Positions 27,384 to 34,690 of a DNA stretch of 51,715 bases are shown piece by piece. The position numbers and the translations under genes are program-made. Below the pieces are notes generated by a model. The model was given only the letters and a program-made list of their open reading frames with translations. It did not search any database and was not told the DNA's origin. Location: assembly GCA_900541745.1 (NCBI GenBank), contig UQLA01000018.1, forward strand, positions 1 to 51,715, read 5' to 3'. The stretch is from an uncultured Collinsella sp. Its GTDB lineage: Bacteria > Actinomycetota > Coriobacteriia > Coriobacteriales > Coriobacteriaceae. Within the stretch, counting starts at the first letter, position 1, and the number at the start of each line of letters is the position of its first letter.

Positions 27384-30300
27384 ATGAGATTGATTCACAA
27401 CAGCCGCCTACCGCAGTTCCGCACTCCGTTTGGCGCTGTGACCACAGGAACTACCGTTGCACTCTCGGTTATTTTGGAGGATGCCGATCCCAACCAGGCA
27501 ACACTCACCTTGCGTACCTGGGTCGATGAAGTCGGCGAGACCCTGATTCCGATGGAGCACGAAGGCGATGGCATTTTTACCGGCGAGCTCAAATGCACTG
27601 AACCGTGTCTTGTGTGGTACAGCTTTATATGCAATATCGAGGGCCAGCCCGAGGTTCGCCTGGGCGCGCCCCAGGGCCGCACCGGCGGCGAGGGCGTAAC
27701 CTACGACTACGCCGAGGTGCCGTCCTTCCAGATTACCGTCTACAAGCACCGCGAGAACCGCCCCACCTGGTACGAGCGTGGCATGGTCTACCAGATCTTC
27801 CCCGACCGCTACGCCCGCGACGAGCATTGGCGCGAGCGCACAATGGCCCAACTCGAAAAACCGCGCAAGGGCATTCAGCGCCGGATGGTCGAGGACTGGA
27901 ACGAGCCGCCCGTGTACGAGCGCGCCGAGGACGGCTCCATCAAGACCTGGGACTTCTACGGCGGCTCGCTCAAGGGCATCCAGGAAGACCTGCCCCGCAT
28001 CGCCGAGCTAGGCTTTACGGCCATCTACCTCAACCCCATTTTCGAAGCCGCAAGCAACCACCGCTACGACACGGCCGACTACACCAAGATCGACCCGATC
28101 CTGGGCACCGAGCAGGACTTTACCGAGCTGTGCCAGGCGGCCGAGAAGCTGGGCATCTCCATCATCCTGGACGGCGTCTTCAACCACACGGGCGACGACT
28201 CGATCTATTTCAACCGCTACGGCAACTACCCCGGCGTGGGTGCCTGGCAGAGCGAGGATTCTCCGTGGCGCGATGCGTTTACCTTCCACGAGGACGGCTC
28301 GTACGACTGCTGGTGGGGCGTGGGCAACATGCCAGCCATCAATGAGAAGTCCAAGCTGGTGCGCGAGAGGCTTCTGGGCAAGGACGGCGTGATCCGCAAA
28401 TGGCTGCGCGCCGGTGCCCATGGTTGGCGCCTGGACGTCGCCGACGAGCTTTCCGACGACTTCCTGGCCGAGATCAAGAAGGCCGTACTTGCCGAAAAGC
28501 CCGACGCACTGTTGCTCGGCGAAGTCTGGGAAGACGCTTCCAACAAGATTAGCTATGGCCATCTGCGCCGCTACCTGCAGGGCTCCGAGCTGGACTCTGC
28601 TATGGATTACCCCTTCCGCGACATGGTCATCGGCTTTTTGATGGGCTACAAGAACGCCTATCAGGCTGCCGAGGACATCGAGACCCTCCGCGAGAACTAC
28701 CCACGCGAGGCATTGTCCTGCGCGCTCAATCTGCTTTCGAGCCATGACCGTCCGCGCATTATATCGGTGCTCGGCGGCGGCCCCGACGAGTCGCAGCTGC
28801 CCGAGTGTGAGCGCAGCAAATGGCGCCTGGACGAGAACTCGATGGGACTGGCCAAGAGCCGCTTTTGGCTCGCCACGCTCATGCAGATGACCTTCCCCGG
28901 TGTGCCTTCGATCTACTACGGCGACGAGTACGGCCTGGAGGGCCTTACCGACCCGGGCAACCGCCGCACTCTGCCGACCAAGGACCAACTGCACGACTTC
29001 GACACGCTGGCTATTGTCAAGAACGCCTCCGCCGTACGCCGCGCGCTGCCATTTATGATCGACGGCGAGATCAAGGCCTTCGCACTCAACGACGAGGTAC
29101 TGGCATACAACCGAACGGGCAAGAATGGCGAGTCCGCGACGGTTATCATCAACCGCAGCCTGCGCAATTCGCACCGCGTGACGATTCCGGCGCTCGACGA
29201 ATGTGCGAGTGATGTGATCAGCGGTCACGAGTGCGAGATCCACAACGGTACGGTCACGCTCGATCTGTATCCGCTGGGCTCGTCGATCATCTATCACCAT
29301 GCCGAGCAGCGCCTGCAGGAGCCGCTCGATCACGGCGCGGGCGTCGTGTGCCATATCACCTCGGTGCCCACCGACGACGGCAAGCCGGGCACGATTGGCG
29401 TGCCCACGCGTCGCTTTATCGACCACCTGGCCGCTATGGGTATGCGCTACTGGCAGGTTCTGCCTGTCAACCCGACGGACTTCTTCCGCTCCCCTTACGC
29501 TGGGCCTTCGGCCTTTGCGGGCAATATCGACCTGCTGCCCGAAAGCCAAGAGGAGCTGGCTTCCGACTTTGAGACTTGGAAGGCCCGCGGCGGCGAGGAT
29601 GCCGACCCGCTGTACACGGCGTTTAAGCATCGCAACGCCGATTGGCTCGAGAAGTACTGCGTCTACATGGCGGTTAAGAAGCACTTTGAAGGCGAATCGC
29701 GTCACGATTGGCCGGCGGATGTCGCGCGCTACAACGAGCATCTGATTGACGACACGCGTTTCCACGACGAGGCAGAGCTGCAGGCGTACATGCAGTACCG
29801 TTTTGACCTGGCCTGGTGCGAGCTCATGAACTATGCGCACAAGAAGGGTATCGAGGTTATCGGCGACATTCCTATGTACGTTTCGGACGATTCGGCCGAT
29901 GCATGGAGCGAGCCCGAGAACTTCTGGCTATCCGATACCGGCAAGGCGATTGAGATTTCTGGCGCGCCCCCCGACAATTTTGCGCCCGAGGGCCAGGTGT
30001 GGGGCAACCCCACCTTCCGTTGGGATCACATGAAGGAGAACGGCTACCGCTGGTGGATGGACCGTCTGCGCCGCGCGTTCTCGCTCTACGACCGCGTGCG
30101 CCTGGACCACTTCCTGGGATTCCACAGCTACTTTAGCATTCCCGCCGGTAAGGCCTGTGCCGACGGGCGCTGGTTGGCGGGCCCGGGCAAGGACCTGTTC
30201 CAGACTGCCTATGACGAGCTGGGGCCACTCAACTTTATCGCCGAGGACCTGGGCTACCTGACGCCCGGCGTTCGCGCCATGGATTCGACCTGCGGTTTCC

Positions 30301-30680
30301 CCGGCATGGACGTGCTGGAGTTTAGCGATTACGACGTCCGTTGCGGTGTGCATCCCACGCCGGGAAAGATTCTGTACACCTCGACGCACGACACGTCGAC
30401 GCTCGCCGGTTGGTGCACGCGCTCCTTTGCGGGCGGCGACGAGCCGAGCGGTGTTGAGGTGGCGGCCAAGCTGATGGGCGACGCACTGGCAAGCGACGCT
30501 CCCCTGGTGATGATGCCGCTGCAGGATATCCTGGGGCTTGGCGACGACTCGCGCATGAACGTGCCGGGCGTGGCCACGGGCAACTGGACGTGGCAGGCTG
30601 ACGAGGCCGACGTCGCGGCCGCCGAGGGCAAAACTGCACAGCTCCTGCGCAGCACCCATAGATTCTGGGGAGAGGCGTGA
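27384..30680 (+). CDS. GH13 alpha-glucosidase/neopullulanase-like enzyme fused to 4-alpha-glucanotransferase (GH77)
   Basis: A 1098-residue two-enzyme fusion. Residues 1-120 form a CBM34-like beta domain and about 130-630 a GH13 barrel of the cyclomaltodextrinase/neopullulanase type (MVYQIFPDRYARD, GVFNHTGDDS, GWRLDVADE with Asp near 351, LLGEVWED with Glu near 380, LLSSHDRPR with Asp near 454). From about 641 a MalQ-like GH77 domain follows (GVVCHITSVPT, MRYWQVLPVNPT, SPYAGPSAFAGN, RLDHFLGFHSY with Asp near 907, FIAEDLGYLTPGV with Glu near 953, STHDTSTLAGW). Together they should trim and rearrange maltodextrins, linking glycogen and maltose use. Two catalytic GH families in one cytoplasmic chain are uncommon. 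It has no signal peptide. Its own promoter carries the TGGTAAAAC site. Confidence 0.92.
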   Translation: MRLIHNSRLPQFRTPFGAVTTGTTVALSVILEDADPNQATLTLRTWVDEVGETLIPMEHEGDGIFTGELKCTEPCLVWYSFICNIEGQPEVRLGAPQGRTGGEGVTYDYAEVPSFQITVYKHRENRPTWYERGMVYQIFPDRYARDEHWRERTMAQLEKPRKGIQRRMVEDWNEPPVYERAEDGSIKTWDFYGGSLKGIQEDLPRIAELGFTAIYLNPIFEAASNHRYDTADYTKIDPILGTEQDFTELCQAAEKLGISIILDGVFNHTGDDSIYFNRYGNYPGVGAWQSEDSPWRDAFTFHEDGSYDCWWGVGNMPAINEKSKLVRERLLGKDGVIRKWLRAGAHGWRLDVADELSDDFLAEIKKAVLAEKPDALLLGEVWEDASNKISYGHLRRYLQGSELDSAMDYPFRDMVIGFLMGYKNAYQAAEDIETLRENYPREALSCALNLLSSHDRPRIISVLGGGPDESQLPECERSKWRLDENSMGLAKSRFWLATLMQMTFPGVPSIYYGDEYGLEGLTDPGNRRTLPTKDQLHDFDTLAIVKNASAVRRALPFMIDGEIKAFALNDEVLAYNRTGKNGESATVIINRSLRNSHRVTIPALDECASDVISGHECEIHNGTVTLDLYPLGSSIIYHHAEQRLQEPLDHGAGVVCHITSVPTDDGKPGTIGVPTRRFIDHLAAMGMRYWQVLPVNPTDFFRSPYAGPSAFAGNIDLLPESQEELASDFETWKARGGEDADPLYTAFKHRNADWLEKYCVYMAVKKHFEGESRHDWPADVARYNEHLIDDTRFHDEAELQAYMQYRFDLAWCELMNYAHKKGIEVIGDIPMYVSDDSADAWSEPENFWLSDTGKAIEISGAPPDNFAPEGQVWGNPTFRWDHMKENGYRWWMDRLRRAFSLYDRVRLDHFLGFHSYFSIPAGKACADGRWLAGPGKDLFQTAYDELGPLNFIAEDLGYLTPGVRAMDSTCGFPGMDVLEFSDYDVRCGVHPTPGKILYTSTHDTSTLAGWCTRSFAGGDEPSGVEVAAKLMGDALASDAPLVMMPLQDILGLGDDSRMNVPGVATGNWTWQADEADVAAAEGKTAQLLRSTHRFWGEA

Positions 30681-30724
30681 TAAAACCCCCGATATAGGGT
30701 ACAGTTACAAACGTTTGAATTTTT

Positions 30725-30750
30725 GCGGGCAGAGCGATCTGCCCGCTTTG
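30725..30750 (+). terminator. terminator after the GH13-GH77 gene
   Basis: GCGGGCAG (30725-30732) pairs with CTGCCCGC (30739-30746), followed by TTTG. It lies 44 bases after the stop and just before the ribosome-binding site of the zinc-ribbon gene. Confidence 0.75.
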
Positions 30751-30768
30751 TGCTGAAAAGGAAGTATT

Positions 30769-31005
30769 ATGGCGCGCTACGATTACAAGTGCTCGAGCTG
30801 CGGCAACGTGTTTGAGGTTGAGCATCCCATGTCCGAGACCCCCGAGGTCGTGTGCCCGAGCTGCGGCGCTCCGGCATCCAAGACGTTCTCGGCCAGTGGC
30901 ATCAAGTTTGAGGGCAGCGGTTTCTACAACACCGACCAGCGAAGCGGCGGCTCCAGCACCAACGCCACCAGTGGCTGCTGCGCCAATTGCCCGCACAACC
31001 ACTAG
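30769..31005 (+). CDS. FmdB-type zinc ribbon protein
   Basis: A 78-residue FmdB/CxxC_CxxC_SSSS family protein. CSSCG near residue 9 and CPSCG near residue 36 are the four zinc ligands; the MxxYDYKC start is typical. A Gly/Ser/Asn-rich linker and a second Cys cluster (CCANCPHNH) follow, so the C-terminus may bind a second metal. The family is proposed to act in regulation, but no precise role is established. AAAAGGAAG precedes the ATG. It stands alone between a terminator and a repeat-rich gap. Confidence 0.85.
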   Translation: MARYDYKCSSCGNVFEVEHPMSETPEVVCPSCGAPASKTFSASGIKFEGSGFYNTDQRSGGSSTNATSGCCANCPHNH

Positions 31006-31039
31006 AGACAAGCGGTCCCGACACCCAGGTTTCCTTATG

Positions 31040-31106
31040 AGTTGCGGTGAAATAGTTCCTGAATCAGCCCATCCAACGGCCAAACAGGAACTATTTCACC
31101 GCAACT
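31040..31106. repeat. dispersed hairpin element A, copy 1
   Basis: Perfect 22-base inverted arms (31040-31061 and 31085-31106) beginning AGTTGCGGTGAAATAG, around a 23-base loop. Three further copies are at 31382, 47649 and 49370. The inner six bases of the stem differ from copy 4 but stay paired. Confidence 0.9.
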
Positions 31107-31162
31107 TTTCTTTAGATCGGATTTCGGGCTGATACTAAGTTTGTAACATTTCAAAACTCTAC

Positions 31163-31294
31163 CGGATTACGGGGCTGAATCGACAACCTCTATCCATTCC
31201 GGTAATTTGCAAATTGCAACAAGCCATCTACCTGCGATTTTGTTTAGGCCATTTTTGCTGTGGTCGGGCATCACCAATCTAGCCCCGTAATCCG
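31163..31294. repeat. long-loop inverted repeat (element D)
   Basis: CGGATTACGGGGCT (31163-31176) and its exact complement (31281-31294) enclose 104 bases without a reading frame of note. It sits between element A copies 1 and 2 in the 449-base gap between the zinc-ribbon gene and rsmB. Only one copy is in the window. Confidence 0.6.
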
Positions 31295-31381
31295 CCCTAC
31301 TTTTGATAACAGCAAGCATGAAACGGGGCTATTTTTCCCACTCTTTACCGCTATTGCGATCTCCACTCGCACGACCTTCTG

Positions 31382-31448
31382 AGTTGCGGTGAAATAAGGA
31401 CTATTTGGCGGGTAGATGTCGCTATTCAATCCCTATTTCACCGCAACT
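31382..31448. repeat. dispersed hairpin element A, copy 2
   Basis: Fifteen-base perfect arms (31382-31396, 31434-31448) with the same AGTTGCGGTGAAATA sequence as copy 1; the inner stem is weaker. It ends six bases before the rsmB stop codon, so it could also serve as a terminator for that minus-strand gene. Confidence 0.85.
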
Positions 31449-31454
31449 TAGTAG

Positions 31455-32855
31455 TTACTTGTGGATCAGGCGGGCGCAGAAGTGACCGTCGTAGGAGTCG
31501 GCGTTTACGGGGACGCTTTGGAAGAGGCCTCGATCGTTCTGGCGTACGGATACGAGCTTCTTGGCCTGGTCGTACTCGGGAAGCTGCAGAATCTGGGCTT
31601 CGGAGAGCGGCGCCACGGTAAAGCCGGCGCCCTCGGGAGAGGCCAGGAAGGCATCCACGACCTGCGTGTTCTCTTCATCAAAAACCGAGCAAGTGGCATA
31701 GATAAGCTCACCGCCGGCAGCCACGCGCGCGGCTGCTTCCTTGAGCATCGTCAGCTGTAGCTTGGGCAGCTCAGTCGTAACGTCGTTCTCGGTCAGACGC
31801 CACGGTATCTCGGGATGCCGGCGCATGGTGCCGGTGCCAGAGCACGGCGCATCGATAAACACCGTGTCGAACAGGGCGGGCTCGCCGAGCATGGCATCAA
31901 AGGACGTAAGCACCTCGTTGAGCTCGCAGGCATCGCCCGACACCGTACGAACACCCGTTATACCCGCCTTATGCAGGCGCGCGAGATTCTGATCGCACTT
32001 GCGATCGTGCAGATCGAGTGCGGTATGCTGACGCTCGTACCCGGCACGCTTGGCCTGGCACATCATCACATAGGTCTTGGTGCCGCGACCGGCGCCGATC
32101 TCTAGGCAACGACCGGGACGTGTCGCGGCAGTAGCGATAAGCTGGGCGTTGAGGTCCGAGGCAACCGCGGCAGCACGCTCAAACACGCCCGATGCAACCG
32201 TGACCTGCGCATCGACCGGAGCATGGCAGCCCGGGAAGACAGGCGCAACGAGCTGCGAGATATACGGGTCGGCCTTGGTCGCATACGCATTCTCGTGCAG
32301 TGCAAGCGGCGCAGGAGCCAGATTGCCGGCAAAGTTGAGCGCGCCCTCGGGCGTATCGAACGAGGTCATAATTCGAGCGCACAGCCAGCGGGGAAGGCCC
32401 ATCAAACGCGAAAGGCGAACCAAACGGCGCTCGGACTCATCCACATCGGATGCCGTGGCAAAGTCCTCAACGTTGTCCGCAACCTTGTGCAACACCGCGT
32501 TAGCCAGGCCCGCGGCAGACTTAGCACCGATGCGTACCAGCTCAACACCCTGGCTCACGGCAACGCGGCCCGGCGTATGCAGATAGAGCATCTCGAAGGC
32601 CGAGATGCGAAGCGCCATGCGCACGCGCGGCGCAACCTTTTTGGGCTTATCCAAAAACTGATCGAGCAACTCATCCAAAATACCCTGCGTGGCGGCAACA
32701 CCGAGCGCCAAACGCGCGGCAAAAGCGGAATCGCGCTGGTCAATGGCCTTGGCGGAAGCACGGGAAGACAACACGTCGCGTGCGTACATGCCGCGGCGAT
32801 CGGCCTCCATCAACACATCGAGCGCAAGCTTGCGCGCGGGAGACAACTTGCTCAT
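31455..32855 (-). CDS. rsmB: 16S rRNA (cytosine-C5) methyltransferase, RsmB-like
   Basis: About 466 residues. An N-terminal NusB-like helical RNA-binding domain (SPARKLALDVLMEADRRGMY, then LDELLDQFLDKPKKVAPRVRM) is joined to a SAM-dependent NOL1/Nop2/Sun methyltransferase domain. That domain has LEIGAGRGTKTYVM (SAM binding), the catalytic FIDAPCSGTGTMRRHPE and YATCSVFDEEN, which contain the two conserved cysteines of m5C enzymes. It would methylate 16S rRNA at the C967-equivalent. I start at ATG 32855, overlapping the fmt stop (ATGA), not the frame extension to 32870. The fmt-rsmB pair is a classic arrangement. Confidence 0.9.
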   Translation of the reverse strand: MSKLSPARKLALDVLMEADRRGMYARDVLSSRASAKAIDQRDSAFAARLALGVAATQGILDELLDQFLDKPKKVAPRVRMALRISAFEMLYLHTPGRVAVSQGVELVRIGAKSAAGLANAVLHKVADNVEDFATASDVDESERRLVRLSRLMGLPRWLCARIMTSFDTPEGALNFAGNLAPAPLALHENAYATKADPYISQLVAPVFPGCHAPVDAQVTVASGVFERAAAVASDLNAQLIATAATRPGRCLEIGAGRGTKTYVMMCQAKRAGYERQHTALDLHDRKCDQNLARLHKAGITGVRTVSGDACELNEVLTSFDAMLGEPALFDTVFIDAPCSGTGTMRRHPEIPWRLTENDVTTELPKLQLTMLKEAAARVAAGGELIYATCSVFDEENTQVVDAFLASPEGAGFTVAPLSEAQILQLPEYDQAKKLVSVRQNDRGLFQSVPVNADSYDGHFCARLIHK

Positions 32856-33772
32856 GACAGTACACCCCACGTAAGGTCGGCACCCTGCAGGCCGGCAGCC
32901 CAGGCTGAAGCAGCCATGGCACGCTTGCCATCGGGCTTAACCTCGAGCAGTTCAACCGCGCCATCGGAAAGGCCCAGGTAAACACGCTTGCTCTTGACGG
33001 CAACAGTGCCCTCGCCAAGCGACACATCGGCCGGCGCAGCATCGAGCACGCGAACCGACTTGCCGGCAATCACACAACGGGCAGGCGCGGTATCGGACGA
33101 AGCGAGCACATGACGCACGCAATCGAGCGCCGCCATCTGCGGATCCAGACGCATCTCCTGCTTGGAAATCTTGGCAGCATGAGTGACGAGCGACTCATCC
33201 TGCTCAGTCCAAACAGCCGAGCCATCGGCAAGCGAGGGAAGCGTATCGGCAAGCAACTTACCGCCAAGCTCACCAAGCTCAATGGTCAGCGCCTCGGCAT
33301 GCTTGCCGGCAACCGACGTAGACGCCTGGGCGCAATAAGCGCCCGTATCCACGCCATGCCCAATGCGCATAATGGAAACGCCAGCAACCTCGTCACCAGC
33401 AAGAATGGCACGCTGAATAGGAGCAGCGCCACGCCAACGAGGCAGCAGCGAAGCATGAACATTCACAATACCAAGCGGCGCCATATGCAACACCTCATCA
33501 GGCAAAATGCAGCCATAGGCAGCCACACAGAAAATGTCAGCCTGGGCAGCCTGGAGCGCCTCAATAACCTCAGGCGTCATACGATTGGCCTCAACGACCG
33601 GCAACCCCAGCTCAAGCGCCTTGGCCTTAACAGGAGACGGCTCAAGCTTCTTACCACGCCCACGAACAGCATCGGGACGAGTAATGACAAGCGCAATCTC
33701 ATTGCCAGCCTCAACAAGCGAAGTAAGCGAAGGCACAGCGAAATCGGGCGTGCCCATAAACACAATACGCAT
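32852..33772 (-). CDS. fmt: methionyl-tRNA formyltransferase
   Basis: A 306-residue Fmt that formylates initiator Met-tRNA using 10-formyl-THF. MRIVFMGTPDFAVPSL opens the Rossmann-like domain. The catalytic Asn-His-Asp set is represented by VNVHASLLPRWRGAAPIQRAI and the downstream HGVDTGAY. The C-terminal OB-like tRNA-binding domain spans about 205-306. It has the usual length. GAGAGGAGA lies about ten bases before the ATG. It is coupled to rsmB downstream and separated from def upstream by 363 bases that hold element B. Confidence 0.95.
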   Translation of the reverse strand: MRIVFMGTPDFAVPSLTSLVEAGNEIALVITRPDAVRGRGKKLEPSPVKAKALELGLPVVEANRMTPEVIEALQAAQADIFCVAAYGCILPDEVLHMAPLGIVNVHASLLPRWRGAAPIQRAILAGDEVAGVSIMRIGHGVDTGAYCAQASTSVAGKHAEALTIELGELGGKLLADTLPSLADGSAVWTEQDESLVTHAAKISKQEMRLDPQMAALDCVRHVLASSDTAPARCVIAGKSVRVLDAAPADVSLGEGTVAVKSKRVYLGLSDGAVELLEVKPDGKRAMAASAWAAGLQGADLTWGVLS

Positions 33773-33990
33773 AAAAGTTAGTCTCCTCTCAACAACGAGC
33801 CGAGACGGCTACAAAAAAGCGTTCCAGGTCGCAAACGAACCCAGCCGCAAGAACAGTTCAACAGAAACAAATATACCCAAAACCAAAGAAAGAGCCGCAA
33901 TAAAAGCAGCTCTTCCAACAAAGCAATTATCTGCGAAGACGCCCCTCCCTGGCCCGACGGCACCCGGGCGAAGAGGAGCACGAAAACGCA

Positions 33991-34127
33991 GTCCCCTTCC
34001 GCCGCAGGGCTTAGGTTATTGCTCCACGCGCAGTTCCGCACGAGCCGAAGAGCACTTAATGTGCTCTTCGTGCGAGCAGGACTGTTTGAGCATGGAGCAA
34101 AACCTAAGCCCTGCGGCGGAAGGGGAC
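33991..34127. repeat. nested cruciform element B, copy 1
   Basis: Outer perfect 27-base arms (33991-34017, 34101-34127) and six-base inner arms (34021-34026, 34093-34098) enclose a 54-base core (34032-34085) with a central nine-pair hairpin (34047-34055 with 34061-34069). It lies in the fmt-def gap, beginning eight bases beyond the def stop. The core is shared with copy 2 at 40522-40575, but the outer arms are unrelated. The rest of the gap (33773-33990) is A-rich on the plus strand and holds no convincing gene. Confidence 0.9.
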
Positions 34128-34135
34128 GGTGGGAC

Positions 34136-34672
34136 CTACTCCGTCTCGCCCGGTCGAGCGCCGCGGGCCAGGGCGTCCTGGTACTCCTTGACTGCCTTGA
34201 TACGCTGCATGGGCTTAAGACGCTCGAACATGGTGTTGCCGTGCAGGTGATCGATCTCGTGCTGCAAGCACACGCAGAACAGGTCGCCCGTGGCCTCGTA
34301 GCGAATCAGGTTGGCATCCAGGTCATACGCCTCGACGACAACGTGATCGGGACGCTCGATCTCGCAGCTAATGCCGGGAATGGACAGGCAGCCCTCGCTA
34401 AACGGCACCAGATGGTCGCTCTGCTCAACAATGACAGGGTTGATGAGCACATACGGGTCATAGTCGTTCTTGTCGCTGTAATCGCAGTCGATGGTGACGA
34501 GCTGAACGAGCTCACCGATCTGCGGGGCGGCTAGGCCGCAACCGCCGTTGTCGAACATCATCTTCTTCATCTTCTCGGCAAGCGCCTCGATCGCCGGGGT
34601 AATCTCCTCGATGACGGCGCACTCCTGGCGCAGACGAGGGTCGGGCGACAGTACGATTCCGTTGGCTTCCAT
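34136..34672 (-). CDS. def: peptide deformylase
   Basis: A 178-residue Def removing the formyl group from nascent proteins. All three family motifs are present: GCGLAAPQIG (motif 1), EGCLSIPG (motif 2, metal-binding Cys) and QHEIDHLHG (motif 3, two His and catalytic Glu). I choose ATG 34672, six bases after GAAAGG, over ATG 34678, which would touch the ribosome-binding site. It lies 18 bases after priA on the same strand and is followed by element B and fmt, so formylation and deformylation genes are side by side. Confidence 0.95.
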   Translation of the reverse strand: MEANGIVLSPDPRLRQECAVIEEITPAIEALAEKMKKMMFDNGGCGLAAPQIGELVQLVTIDCDYSDKNDYDPYVLINPVIVEQSDHLVPFSEGCLSIPGISCEIERPDHVVVEAYDLDANLIRYEATGDLFCVCLQHEIDHLHGNTMFERLKPMQRIKAVKEYQDALARGARPGETE

Positions 34673-34690
34673 GGCCATCCTTTCGGGTTG

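Noticed and set aside
31040..31448. A CRISPR array from the repeated GTTGCGGTGAAATA motif.
   Set aside because: The repeats are in inverted pairs, scattered over 18 kb, without regular spacers or cas genes.
33778..34041. An 87-codon Leu-rich minus-strand frame between fmt and def.
   Set aside because: It begins inside element B, is low-complexity and lacks a ribosome-binding site; most likely chance.
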